Shown piece by piece: positions 24,335 to 33,500 of a stretch of 64,000 nucleotides of DNA. Each line of letters starts with the position of its first letter. Within the stretch, counting starts at the first letter, position 1. The translations under genes were made by a program, and so were the position numbers. Below the pieces are notes generated by a model. That model ran no database searches, was not told the DNA's origin, and was given only the letters and a program-made list of their open reading frames with translations. The stretch comes from Clostridiaceae bacterium (GTDB taxonomy: Bacteria > Bacillota > Clostridia > Christensenellales > CAG-917), in NCBI GenBank assembly GCA_031289315.1, contig JAITPR010000031.1:1-64000 (forward strand). Direction: 5' to 3'.

Positions 24335-25977
24335 TAGTTTTCCGTATCGCCGTCGGCGGCAATTATTGTTTCCGCAGAGGCGCCCGTATTTTGCGCCAAA
24401 CCGTCGTTTTCCGCCGCATGACGCTTTATGTTTAGTTCTTTCAATATTCTGTCGTGTTCGTCATCGGTGAGGGCGTACTTCCATGTCGGGATTACGGATA
24501 GCAGACAACCTATTGCCGGCAACAGAGATACGAGTACGAACAGCACCGTCATAAATCCGTAATATTGCGGTTCGTTGCGTGGAATTCCGCCGGCTTCGAT
24601 AAATGCGTTCAATTCCGCCACGCGCGTATCTGAAAAACCGACAATCGTGTAAGCTATTCCGCTTATAATTGTGGCGACGCCACCAGTAAGCTTTGCGATG
24701 AATGTTTGACCGCTAAAGAAAACGCCGTCAGGTCTGCCGCCGTAATGGTATTCTTCGTAGTCCACGGCGTCGGCAATCATGTATGATTGGAGCGCTAGAT
24801 TGATGCCCAGCGCCGCCCCGCACAGCGTAAATATCAAGGCGCACGCAACAAGCGCGGCGGGATGTACCAAGCCTCCGCGGGGTACGGCTATGTAGAGTAC
24901 GAAGAAAAGCGTGTACGGTATTGCGGAAAGGAGGTTGCTGTAATTATACAGCTTCTTTTTTGAGAACCGCAAGGCAATTTTCGGCGTCAAGGCGCTTGCG
25001 ACAAACTGTCCGGCAAAAAGTCCGCCGCCCAATATCAGCATGTACAAAAGCGCTTGTACTGCGTCCTTGCTTGCGAAGTAGTAGGTAACTATGGGCATAG
25101 CCACCAGTGCTACCAGCATGCGTGGGCTGCCCAATATGCCCGACAACAAAATTTGCCGGAACGGCTTATTCCGCCACATTATTTTGAAGCTTTCTTTAAG
25201 CGACGGCTTTTTACCGACGGACGGGATGCGTTCCTTTACTACGAAGCCGCATATTTGAAACAGCGCCGCGCCTACCAAGGCAAGCCCTGCCGCAACTATG
25301 AGGAAGCCGAACCGTTCGCCTTGAGCCGCTCCACCTACCGAAGGAGCCAACATGTCCCCTAGTCCCAGTGCGGCGGGTTGCATGGCAAGTAGTACCACGC
25401 CGCTTCCGATACCGCCGGCTATGCGTGCGAAGCTTAATAACTTATTCCGGTCCTTTTCGTTCTCCGTCATAAGGGCTGTTATGCCCCAGAGCGGTATGTC
25501 TCCGACGGTATATACCATCCCCCACAGCACATAGGTTACGGCAGCCCAAGCTACTATGCCGACGTCGAGCGCCGCGGAGCCGTTGCCGTAAAAACCGAAG
25601 CTTGTAAAGCATAGGGTTGTAAGTATCATGAGAGGTATAGGCACCAACCTTAAAAAGGGGCGGCATTTGCCGAGTTTGGTGCGGGTGCGGTCTACGAGTG
25701 TACCCATCATCGGGTCGTTGAGCGCGTCCCAAACCCGCGCGGCACCCATTATCACGCTTACGATGATAGCCGGTATTAGCACGGTAAATTGCAGATAGTA
25801 GGCAAGGCATGCGCCTATGATATTATAAAGTATGTTTTGTCCGAACATGGACGAAAGATATGCCCCTAGCTCCTTTTTAGAGTAGGTTTTGAGCTTTGAC
25901 GGTTCAGGCGAGCCGCTTGCCGCGTCGACGGGAGGGATTGCGGTATTTTGAACCGTTATGTCGTTGGAGTTTTCCAT
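24334..25977 (-). CDS. GPH-family sugar:cation symporter (MFS fold)
   Basis: A 547-residue, about 12-helix transporter of the glycoside-pentoside-hexuronide family, importing sugars with Na+ or H+. The family signatures are clear: ARVWDALNDPMMGTLVDRTRTKLGKCRPF and the later YMIADAVDYEEYHYGGRPDGVFFSGQTF. The start is placed at the second Met (25977), because AAGGAGG is 7 nt from it but only 1 nt from the first. The first ~40 residues and last ~35 are polar. Substrate is unknown; nearby GH20 and deacetylase genes make an amino sugar or its oligomer possible. It reads away from the cofactor run. Confidence 0.9.
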   Translation of the reverse strand: MENSNDITVQNTAIPPVDAASGSPEPSKLKTYSKKELGAYLSSMFGQNILYNIIGACLAYYLQFTVLIPAIIVSVIMGAARVWDALNDPMMGTLVDRTRTKLGKCRPFLRLVPIPLMILTTLCFTSFGFYGNGSAALDVGIVAWAAVTYVLWGMVYTVGDIPLWGITALMTENEKDRNKLLSFARIAGGIGSGVVLLAMQPAALGLGDMLAPSVGGAAQGERFGFLIVAAGLALVGAALFQICGFVVKERIPSVGKKPSLKESFKIMWRNKPFRQILLSGILGSPRMLVALVAMPIVTYYFASKDAVQALLYMLILGGGLFAGQFVASALTPKIALRFSKKKLYNYSNLLSAIPYTLFFVLYIAVPRGGLVHPAALVACALIFTLCGAALGINLALQSYMIADAVDYEEYHYGGRPDGVFFSGQTFIAKLTGGVATIISGIAYTIVGFSDTRVAELNAFIEAGGIPRNEPQYYGFMTVLFVLVSLLPAIGCLLSVIPTWKYALTDDEHDRILKELNIKRHAAENDGLAQNTGASAETIIAADGDTEN

Positions 25978-26092
25978 TTGCATACCTCCTTAGCGTTTTG
26001 GCTGCATGTGTTTTTGCCGCGGCTTTTGAGTTTGTTGAGTAGCACTGTTAGGTCACCGCTTAACGCGCATACTTTTATATAGTGCTAATATA

Positions 26093-26120
26093 ATTATATC
26101 ATAAAAATACGGATAGTCAA
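26093..26120 (-). promoter_or_regulatory. Sigma-70-type promoter of the symporter gene
   Basis: On the - strand: TTGACT (26120-26115), 16-bp spacer, TATAAT (26098-26093). Leader of about 110 nt to the chosen start. Confidence 0.65.
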
Positions 26121-26138
26121 TAAGGGTGATTTATTTAG

Positions 26139-26208
26139 GGCGTGAACAATCCGTGGGGACGAACTTGCTGGGTAAGAAAATATTTTGTCACCGCGAATTG
26201 TCCGCACC
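26139..26208 (-). repeat. Palindromic MITE-like element with flanking 10-bp direct repeats
   Basis: A 70-bp element whose ends are inverted (16 of 22 positions match): GGCGTGAACAATCCGTGGGG at the left and GTCACCGCGAATTGTCCGCACC at the right (shown here as a description of positions 26139-26160 and 26187-26208). The centre (CTTGCTGGGTAAGAAAATATTTT) is the reverse of that at 18779. ATTTATTTAG occurs on both sides (26129-26138 and 26209-26218), as a target-site duplication would. It lies in the divergent gap between the symporter and GH20 genes. Confidence 0.85.
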
Positions 26209-26337
26209 ATTTATTTAGATTTGTGTATACAAGGAATTTTTCTATTGCAATAAAGGGGTTGTTCAGACGAATTTGCCATGTAATAACCGTGCGAGGAAAA
26301 ATATTTGATTGTATTTTTTTGAATTTTGCGCGATACG

Positions 26338-26366
26338 TTGATTTTAGAAAGTGTTTGTGATAGAAT
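26338..26366 (+). promoter_or_regulatory. Sigma-70-type promoter of the GH20 gene run
   Basis: TTGATT (26338-26343), 17-bp spacer, TAGAAT (26361-26366). Leader of about 15 nt to the ribosome site GGAGG (26378-26382). Confidence 0.65.
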
Positions 26367-26387
26367 ATATATGCGTCGGAGGTAGGC

Positions 26388-27944
26388 ATGAAGATAATTC
26401 CCAAACCACATAAGATTACGGAAGTAAGCGGCGGTACTTTTATTTTTTCCGCGGCGACCGTTCTTCCCGACGGATATTCCGTAATACGGGAAAAATTGGC
26501 GGCAATATCATCAAGCTTTAAGTCTGTTGAGCCAAATGAAATAACGTTAAAGTTGTCTGAAGACTGTGATTTAAAAGGGGAAGAATATCGTCTTGAAATA
26601 ACGCCGCAAAAAGTGGAAATCACCGCAAAAAATTATAAAGGGCTGTTTTACGGAACACAAACGTTTATTCAACTGGCATTTGAACATGTCATTGACAAGG
26701 TGTCGGCAATGCCGTGTGTTATAATAGAGGATATGCCGCGCTATCCGTTCCGTGCCTTTATGCTTGATGTAAGCCGTCATTTTTTTTGTATAGAGGATAT
26801 AAAGCGACAAATAGATTTAATTTCCGCATTGAAGATAAATCGGTTGCATTTTCATTTTTGTGATGACCAAGGCTTCCGTATAGAGATAAAAAAATATCCG
26901 AAATTGACGGAAAAGGGCGCATATAGGGCGCAAACGCGCGGAGACGGAAAGCCGCACGGAGGCTTTTATACACAAGACGAAATAAAAGATCTCGTTGCTT
27001 ATGCGGCATTGCGCGCTGTGGAGATTGTGCCGGAGTTTGAAATCCCCGGACATTGTACCGCCGTGCTTGCGGCATATCCCGAGTTGTCATGCCGCGGAGA
27101 AGGTTTGCCTGTGGGCGACCGCTTCGGAATATTTATGGACATTTATTGCGGCGGAAACGCTAAAACCGTGGAATTTATAAAAGATGTGCTTTCTGAAATT
27201 GCAGAGCTTTTCCCGTGTGAATATATACATTTAGGCGGCGATGAAGCGCCTAAAATGCACTGGCGCCAATGTCCTAAGTGCAGAGCTGCAATAGAGGGAA
27301 ACGGACTAAAAAACGAAGAAGAGTTTCAAGCTTATTTGACAAACGAGGCGATTAAACATATAAAACAATATGGTAAAACCGCTATAGTTTGGAATGAGAG
27401 CATGAATTCCGGAATGCTTGACGAAAGCGCGGTGTGTCAATATTGGTGGGAAAACGAGTCGAAAATAGCCGCGGCGGCTAATCGGGGGCGGAAATTGATT
27501 GTATCCAAAACCGCGCCGTTTTATCTCGATTACCCATACGGTTCAAATTCGGTTAAAGATATATACAAATTCAATTTATCCTTACCGGGGTTGGACGGCG
27601 ACGGCGAAAAAAATATTTTAGGTTTCGACGCGCCGCTTTGGACCGAATATGTATCGGAAGCCGACATAGACTTTAAAGCTTATCCACGGCTTATAGCTGC
27701 GGCGGACAGAGGTTGGACGGATTGCGCTCCCGATTACGCGGATTTTAAGTCGCGCCTTGAAAATATTTTGTCGATTTTTAGTGGTTACGGCGTAAAATAC
27801 GCTACGCTTGTCGATGCGGAGCCGGGATATTTCCGTGCGCGCAAGAGCCTCCGTAAGTGGAAGCGCATAAGCGGAGGCGATAAGTTCGCGGAAGCCGTTT
27901 ATAGGGCATACATAGCCGACAAGAGAAAAAATGAAAAACGTTAA
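26388..27944 (+). CDS. Beta-N-acetylhexosaminidase, GH20
   Basis: A 518-residue family 20 glycosidase that removes terminal GlcNAc or GalNAc. An N-terminal GH20b-like domain (1-115) is followed by the catalytic barrel. The RAFMLDVSRHFF strand, HFHFCDDQGFRIEIKKYP and the catalytic pair Asp285-Glu286 in HLGGDEAP are intact; the catalytic mechanism of the family uses the substrate acetamido group. The conserved LPGLDGDGEKNILGFDAPLWTEYV lies near the end. No signal peptide, so it acts on imported oligosaccharides. It leads a run with a mutarotase-like gene and a deacetylase; GGAGG is 6 nt before the ATG. Confidence 0.93.
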   Translation: MKIIPKPHKITEVSGGTFIFSAATVLPDGYSVIREKLAAISSSFKSVEPNEITLKLSEDCDLKGEEYRLEITPQKVEITAKNYKGLFYGTQTFIQLAFEHVIDKVSAMPCVIIEDMPRYPFRAFMLDVSRHFFCIEDIKRQIDLISALKINRLHFHFCDDQGFRIEIKKYPKLTEKGAYRAQTRGDGKPHGGFYTQDEIKDLVAYAALRAVEIVPEFEIPGHCTAVLAAYPELSCRGEGLPVGDRFGIFMDIYCGGNAKTVEFIKDVLSEIAELFPCEYIHLGGDEAPKMHWRQCPKCRAAIEGNGLKNEEEFQAYLTNEAIKHIKQYGKTAIVWNESMNSGMLDESAVCQYWWENESKIAAAANRGRKLIVSKTAPFYLDYPYGSNSVKDIYKFNLSLPGLDGDGEKNILGFDAPLWTEYVSEADIDFKAYPRLIAAADRGWTDCAPDYADFKSRLENILSIFSGYGVKYATLVDAEPGYFRARKSLRKWKRISGGDKFAEAVYRAYIADKRKNEKR

Positions 27945-28063
27945 AACCGCGGTGTAATTCCGTATGCGGCGAACGGACAAAAAATAAAGCCGTCAATAAA
28001 ATATTCGGTACAGTGTGAGAACATTTTTCACAGAGCTGAAATAAATATATAAGGAGTAAAAAA

Positions 28064-28927
28064 ATGAGCGCATTAAAGGTCGAATATTATAAAAATTTTG
28101 GACGTTGCGTCAGCCTTGAGGGGGGCGGCGTCCATGCTTTAATCACCGTTGATTTGGGACCGAGAATTATTTATTTCGGCGATAAAAGACAAAATTTTCT
28201 CTACGAGGATACTGAGAGAAAAATCGTGAAAAACGGCGATTTTTTTGATAAGACCTATAAGAGCGGCGAGGAGTGGAGACTTTACGGCGGTCACCGTATT
28301 TGGAAATCACCGGAAGATTTATACACATATACGCCGGATAATTATCCGTTGAGATTTGAATTAGCAGACGGAACGGCGATATTTTATCCTAAAGCTACGA
28401 TTAACGGCTTAAAATTTACACTTAAAACCGAGTTTTTAGACGATGTGTTTCATATAACCAATTCGGTGGAAAACGTTGGTGCCGAAGATGCTAAGATAGG
28501 GCTATGGGCGTTGACCGTTTTGGCTAAAGGTGGCGAACTCTCTGTTCCTTTAAATACTAAGGATACCGGTTTCTTGCCTAACCGCAATTTAGTATTTTGG
28601 CCGTATTCGGATTTTACCGACCCACGCTTCAAATTGCATAAAAACAGCTTTACCCTAAAACAGACCGAAAGGGAGGGAGCATTTAAAGTAGGTTGCCGTT
28701 TAGATAAATCCGTAGTGCGTTATACGTTGAATGGAAAAACTTTAGAACTTAGGGCGGATATTGAAAAAATAAGGAGCGCTCCGTACCCGGATATGTGCTG
28801 CAATTTTGAAGCCTATACCAACGAGCATATAATAGAGTCCGAATGGTTGACACAAAGCGCGATTTTACCGACGGGCGCATCGTTGACGATAAAAGAAGAA
28901 TGGCAAATAATAGGAGAAACCAAATGA
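28064..28927 (+). CDS. Galactose-mutarotase-like fold protein (DUF4380-like)
   Basis: A 287-residue, all-beta protein with the look of the aldose-epimerase superfamily: the strands GGVHALITVDLGPRIIYFG, the GGHRIWKSPE loop, the YFTLKTEFLDDVFHITNSVENVG-like strands and EGAFKVGCRL. I place it with the DUF4380-type group by overall pattern, without a firm match. Such proteins bind carbohydrate, and a mutarotase activity is possible. AAGGAG is about 10 nt before the ATG. It overlaps the next gene by 4 nt (ATGA), a sign of co-translation. Confidence 0.65.
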   Translation: MSALKVEYYKNFGRCVSLEGGGVHALITVDLGPRIIYFGDKRQNFLYEDTERKIVKNGDFFDKTYKSGEEWRLYGGHRIWKSPEDLYTYTPDNYPLRFELADGTAIFYPKATINGLKFTLKTEFLDDVFHITNSVENVGAEDAKIGLWALTVLAKGGELSVPLNTKDTGFLPNRNLVFWPYSDFTDPRFKLHKNSFTLKQTEREGAFKVGCRLDKSVVRYTLNGKTLELRADIEKIRSAPYPDMCCNFEAYTNEHIIESEWLTQSAILPTGASLTIKEEWQIIGETK

Positions 28928-29736
28928 CAAAAACTGATGTTTACATGCCAAAAAATGCAAATAAAGGCGCCGTTAAGTATCTAGTTGTTGTTGCACATCC
29001 CGACGACGGCGAAATTTTGGCGGCAGGACCGGTGACAGAATCGGCGAACGGAAAGACAGTTTTAGCGCTTGCGGTGCTGACGGACGGGGCGGGAAGCGCG
29101 CGTTCCGGAGCGTTTGCAGCTTACACGGACGACGAGATGAAAGCGGTTCGGGTAAAGGAGCAACGCGCCGCCGCAGAGGAGGGGCGTTTTGAAAGCCTCT
29201 ACATGTTGCGTGTGCCGAGCGGCGAACTAAAAGCGGGCAGTGCGGAGGCGGTGCGTGCCATTGCGGACATAATTGCCGAAAAGCAGCCGGAGATTTTGAT
29301 AACGCACAATCCTTTCGACCGTCACCCCACGCACCTTGCCGCGGGGCGTACCGTTATGGAGGCATTGAGGTCCTTGCCGGCGGGTAAACGCCCTAAGACG
29401 GTATGGGGAGGAGAGGTTTGGCGTTCGTTGGATTGGTTGCCCGTCAAGTACCGGTTAGCATTGCCGGCGGATACCACGGACGGCGCTGCGGACAGAGTAC
29501 TTTTGTGCCATAAAAGTCAGATAGACGGCGGCAAGCGTTATGACGCGGCGGCAAAGGGCAGACGTTTGCAAAACGCCACCTTTTGCGAAAGCCATTCGAC
29601 GGATTTCGCGCATGAGGTCGCATATTTTACGGATTTATCACGTGTCGCAAGCGGTGAAATAACGCTTGCGGAATTTGTCGAAGAGGTATTGAAGGCGTTT
29701 AACGACGAAATATTAAGCGGCATTAAACGGAAATAG
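28924..29736 (+). CDS. PIG-L/LmbE-family deacetylase
   Basis: A 270-residue zinc-dependent N-acetylglucosaminyl-deacetylase-like protein. The start at 28924 is chosen because AGGAGAAACC precedes it and the ATG overlaps the upstream TGA; the open frame runs 27 codons further back into the preceding gene. The zinc motif HPDDGE is at 25-30 (usually HPDDE/HPDDxE), and the NPFDRHPTHLAAG segment supplies the last zinc His. It probably deacetylates an amino sugar or a related small molecule. Together with GH20 it suggests a small pathway for GlcNAc-type sugars. No sugar kinase or GlcN6P deaminase lies nearby in the window. Confidence 0.88.
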   Translation: MTKTDVYMPKNANKGAVKYLVVVAHPDDGEILAAGPVTESANGKTVLALAVLTDGAGSARSGAFAAYTDDEMKAVRVKEQRAAAEEGRFESLYMLRVPSGELKAGSAEAVRAIADIIAEKQPEILITHNPFDRHPTHLAAGRTVMEALRSLPAGKRPKTVWGGEVWRSLDWLPVKYRLALPADTTDGAADRVLLCHKSQIDGGKRYDAAAKGRRLQNATFCESHSTDFAHEVAYFTDLSRVASGEITLAEFVEEVLKAFNDEILSGIKRK

Positions 29737-29935
29737 GGTGTCGCCGTGCTTTTGTTACGGTACATTCGCCGTTGCCTTATGGCAGTCTTCCCTCTCCGTG
29801 CTTGCACGGTCTTGATTTTACCGGGAAATGCACGAAATTTTTCTACCATGTCGGTCATACCGCTTCGTTTGCAGTGGTTTCATCACCAAATTACGAATTT
29901 TTACCTTTCTTATATAGCGGCGCAAGGGTATACTG

Positions 29936-29969
29936 AAACGACTTGTTTTTTCAAACGAGTCGTTTTTTA
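29936..29969 (+). terminator. Rho-independent terminator after the deacetylase gene
   Basis: A 13-bp stem (AAACGACTTGTTT, 29936-29948, and AAACGAGTCGTTT, 29953-29965; one G-T pair) with a 4-nt loop, followed by TTTAT. A-rich on the 5' side, so it may also work on the other strand. It isolates the giant gene's promoter from the GH20 run. Confidence 0.85.
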
Positions 29970-30193
29970 TTCGGCAAACGCGGCACTTTTCCGTATACTT
30001 GGTCATGCCGTCCGAAATGTCATAATTTAACATAACATATATGAGCAAATAAAAGGAACGTGTGCAAGGTTTATAAAGTGTCCGTTGCGGTTGGTAGGGT
30101 AATTTCAGAGGATTTGTCGCGGTGTTTGCTTGATTTTTAGGGCAAACGGCGCGCACCCGAAAAAAATACTGTAAACTTTGTCAAAAACGGGGC

Positions 30194-30222
30194 TTGACAC
30201 GCGGGCGTTATAAGTATATAAT
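30194..30222 (+). promoter_or_regulatory. Consensus sigma-70 promoter of the giant gene
   Basis: TTGACA (30194-30199), a 17-bp spacer and TATAAT (30217-30222) match the consensus at all 12 positions. Transcription would start near 30229, leaving a leader of about 300 nt before the ATG. Confidence 0.85.
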
Positions 30223-30463
30223 TAATATACTTTGGGAGAGGTGCCGTCTTTCGGCGGTTTTTGCCGTTTTGAGGGCTCTACAAAGATTTTTCGTCGGGGG
30301 TACTCCGGCGGAAGCGCAAAAAAATAAGCAAGCGTGAAAAATCCGCGCGCACCCATGTATATGGCAACGCTTCGGACGGTTTTTCGGCGGGCGGGTTGCG
30401 GTTCAAGTTTTAAGTTCGGGGAAGCCGCATGAAGGTTTGCCCGATTTATATAAAAGCATATTC

Positions 30464-30483
30464 CGGCGGAGTTCTCTCCGCCG
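30464..30483 (+). promoter_or_regulatory. GC-rich leader hairpin of the giant gene
   Basis: CGGCGGAG (30464-30471) and CTCCGCCG (30476-30483) form a perfect 8-bp stem with a TTCT loop. No T run follows, so it is probably not a terminator. It lies 36 nt ahead of the GGAGG site and may affect stability or translation. Confidence 0.5.
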
Positions 30484-30528
30484 TTCGGGGCGGAGCTGGT
30501 ATGTTCCGTCGTCGAATTAGGAGGATTT

Positions 30529-33500
30529 ATGAAAAAGTTCAGTTTGAAGGTTATTCTTCTCGCGGCGTTGGTTATGGTGATGATCTTCGCGCTTACCGCA
30601 TGCGTCACGGATGACACGGAGGAACCGCCTATATCGTCGACGGGTGGCAAGGATGCCGTTCTCACGGGGCAGATGCCTGGCGTCGAAGGCTTGGTAATGC
30701 TTTACGATTCGGTCGTTGCGATGAAGCGCTACAACGAAACCACGGTCGACCCGGATTACATAAATTTTGATTTTGGGTTTGATTTTTCGATTGAGAAGGA
30801 CGGCACGAAGGACATGTATGCGGTTGTCTTGCAAGGTGCAATTTCCGTTGTGAACGATGCGGACTCCCGTTTCAAGCTTGAGCTTTGGAAATCCGCGGTG
30901 TCACCGGCGGGGCAGACTCCGCGTGAACTCATAATCGGTGCCTATCTTTCAAACGAGGTTATGCTAATCGACTTGTCCGGCTTTAAGGGCGGCAAGCACG
31001 TGGTCTATATTGACACAATCAATTTTTCCGCTTTATTTAGCACGGTTGCGGACGTATGGTACAATCTCCCGCTATACTTGCACGACGACGGCACTTTCAC
31101 GTCCTTCCCTGAGGACGGGACACAGGGCATAGGCGAGCTTATCTCGTACTTTTTAACGAATTTTTCGATTGACTTAGGCGGTATGCAATTAGGCGGCAGC
31201 GGCGGTCTTTTGCGTCTTGTCGGCGGTTTGATGTTCGGCAGTAACAAGAGTAATATCTATGATTTGGGCGGCGGTATGCAACGCATAGTCACCCAATTTA
31301 ACTTAAGCGGCTTGTTGGGCATGGTTTTAGGCATAGCGCCAGTTGCCGATCTCTTAAACGGCGACATGTTCAGCAGTATTTCCAACATAGCGAACGAGCT
31401 GTTAGGACTTGACGTGTTGGGGCTGATAGAAGCGCTTAAAACCGTTAAAGGCGACATATCCTTTGAAACCAACGGCGGACGGTTCTCATCCGTCAACGTA
31501 AACTTAAATGTAACGCCTCCTGCTGCTAGTCCGCTCAATATAGCGTTGGCAATAAATAAAATCCAGCTTGACGACGCGCCGATAATCACCATTCCGGATA
31601 TAGATACATCCGGTATGACGAAATTCTCTCCCACGGCGATAAGCCTTGACGCGACACTAAGTATAGTGATGAAGAGCCACCACTATGAGGTCGGCGGCAT
31701 AACGGACAGCTTGAGCGGCGTACTGGGCTTGCTAGGTGTGTCCGAGGATCTTTCCAGTTTAAGCGATATTTATTTTGACGTCACCCGTGATACGGAATTC
31801 GTTTTTGACGCGAAAATACGCGGCAGTTTGGACTTTATCGACAACGACAAGTCTGAAATTCTGATTGAAATTTCCGAAAGAGGCATTTTGCGCATAGGCG
31901 CGTATTATGTGGGCGCGGACGAAACCCTCTATTTAGATTTAGGCGGTTTGGGCGCCGGAAAATTCAAAATAAGCTATATTAAAGGTAAATCGTTAAACCT
32001 CACGGCGTTACTTCGTGACGAGTTAAATAAGTTATTTAAGGATTTGACCTCAGGTACGGAGGGTTCCGGCGGAGAGGCGCAAGCTACGGAACTGAAGGAA
32101 CTTTTTGCAAGCGGCGGTATAGTTGTTCCTTACGCGTCGTTAGGCGCGGGCGTATCGGCGGATGAACCGGCGGGCGAGCTAGACATATTCGGTCTAATAA
32201 CGACGATTTTAAATAACGTGGACATAGTAAAAAGTGATAGCTTAGCGGACGGTTTACTTTCCGTAAAATCGATAACCGCGATTTTGTCCGGCGAAATCAT
32301 CGACATGATTATAGGCGCCATTTCACCGGGGCTTACGCTTCCCATAACCTCCGTCGACATATTTGTTGACTTTGTAGACGGCGTCGACTTAGGATTGACC
32401 ATAACCATAGGCGAAAAGAACGGTATAGCGGATTTGGTGGCGATAGGCTTAGACGTAACAGATTTACGTTACGGGACCTTGAAAGCCGACTACGTGATGC
32501 CCAACTTCCACAGCGACGTAAACCGTGCGGACTACATGCAGCTTGACAAGAACGGGCAGGTGAGTTTAGAAACCATTTACTTTTCCATAAGCGGCGAATT
32601 TGATTTAAGAATTCCCGCTGCGGAGTGGAACCAGCTTAATTTGGCGGCGGACGCGTCCAAAATAGAATTAGGCATGATATTGGCAAAGCTTTTGGTGGAC
32701 TTTGAAGCCGAGGTTGACGCCAGTTACGCCTTTATTTTGGAGGCGAATATCAACATCGGTGAAATTATTAAATCCGGTATTAACGGCATTTGGGACTCCG
32801 ATTTGCGTCTTGCGGTCATCAACAAGAGGACGGGCGAAACCGTACTTGAGCTCATTTTAACGGAACGCGCCATTTATCTTGACGCGTCGGCTTTAGGCAT
32901 AGAGCGCATAAAGTTTGACTTAGGCGCGGTGCTTGAAGGCGGCTTCGTGGGTACCGCGTTATCTTCGGCGGACGAGGAGCCGGAGAAACTGAACCTAATG
33001 GGCATAATTGGCGCGGCGCTTACCGGTGTCAAATTGAGCGATACTTCTTTGGAAGTCGTGCTTGCCCAAAATGTGCTTCAAGCCGTTTTAAAAATATTGG
33101 GCGTATGGGGCGACGACGCGTCCGGACCGGTTTCAATCACTATAGAAGATCGTTCGGGCAATCCGTTGTTGCTTGAGGACGCATTATTCAGCAATTTAGG
33201 CTTGTCGATAAACTTCGGCGAGGGCTTAAATATACCGTCCTTATCCATAAATCTGTATGCGTCCGTTCCGGATCGTTTAAATTTGGGCTTGTCTTTGGGC
33301 AGTATAAATCTTTCGCTTGCGCCTAAGACGATAAAGCCGGCAAATATACTGGACTTTGTGGACATACTGGCGAACCCCAACATATGGCTTGCGGCGGGCG
33401 CTTACGTTGATTTAGATTTAAGCAATGGCAATATAAGCCTGCAAAACATGTTGGGAGGCATGCTTGCCAATCTTCTTTCCTACGACACGTATTTGGACGG

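Larger units (their letters stand above)
29737..30528. other. Intergenic region with terminator, promoter and long leader of the giant gene
   Basis: About 790 bp without a gene. From 29737 to 29935 nothing is recognised. A terminator follows (29936-29969), then featureless AT-rich sequence to about 30190, a consensus promoter (30194-30222) and a ~300-nt leader containing a GC-rich hairpin (30464-30483). A weak short inverted pair followed by TTTT lies at about 30254-30272. Confidence 0.6.

Noticed and set aside
28843-28923. Upstream extension of the deacetylase frame
   Set aside because: It lies in the coding end of the preceding gene; the ATG at 28924 has AGGAG and the ATGA overlap.
30229-30528. 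Known riboswitch class in the giant gene leader
   Set aside because: No conserved core of a class I recognise was seen; only generic hairpins.
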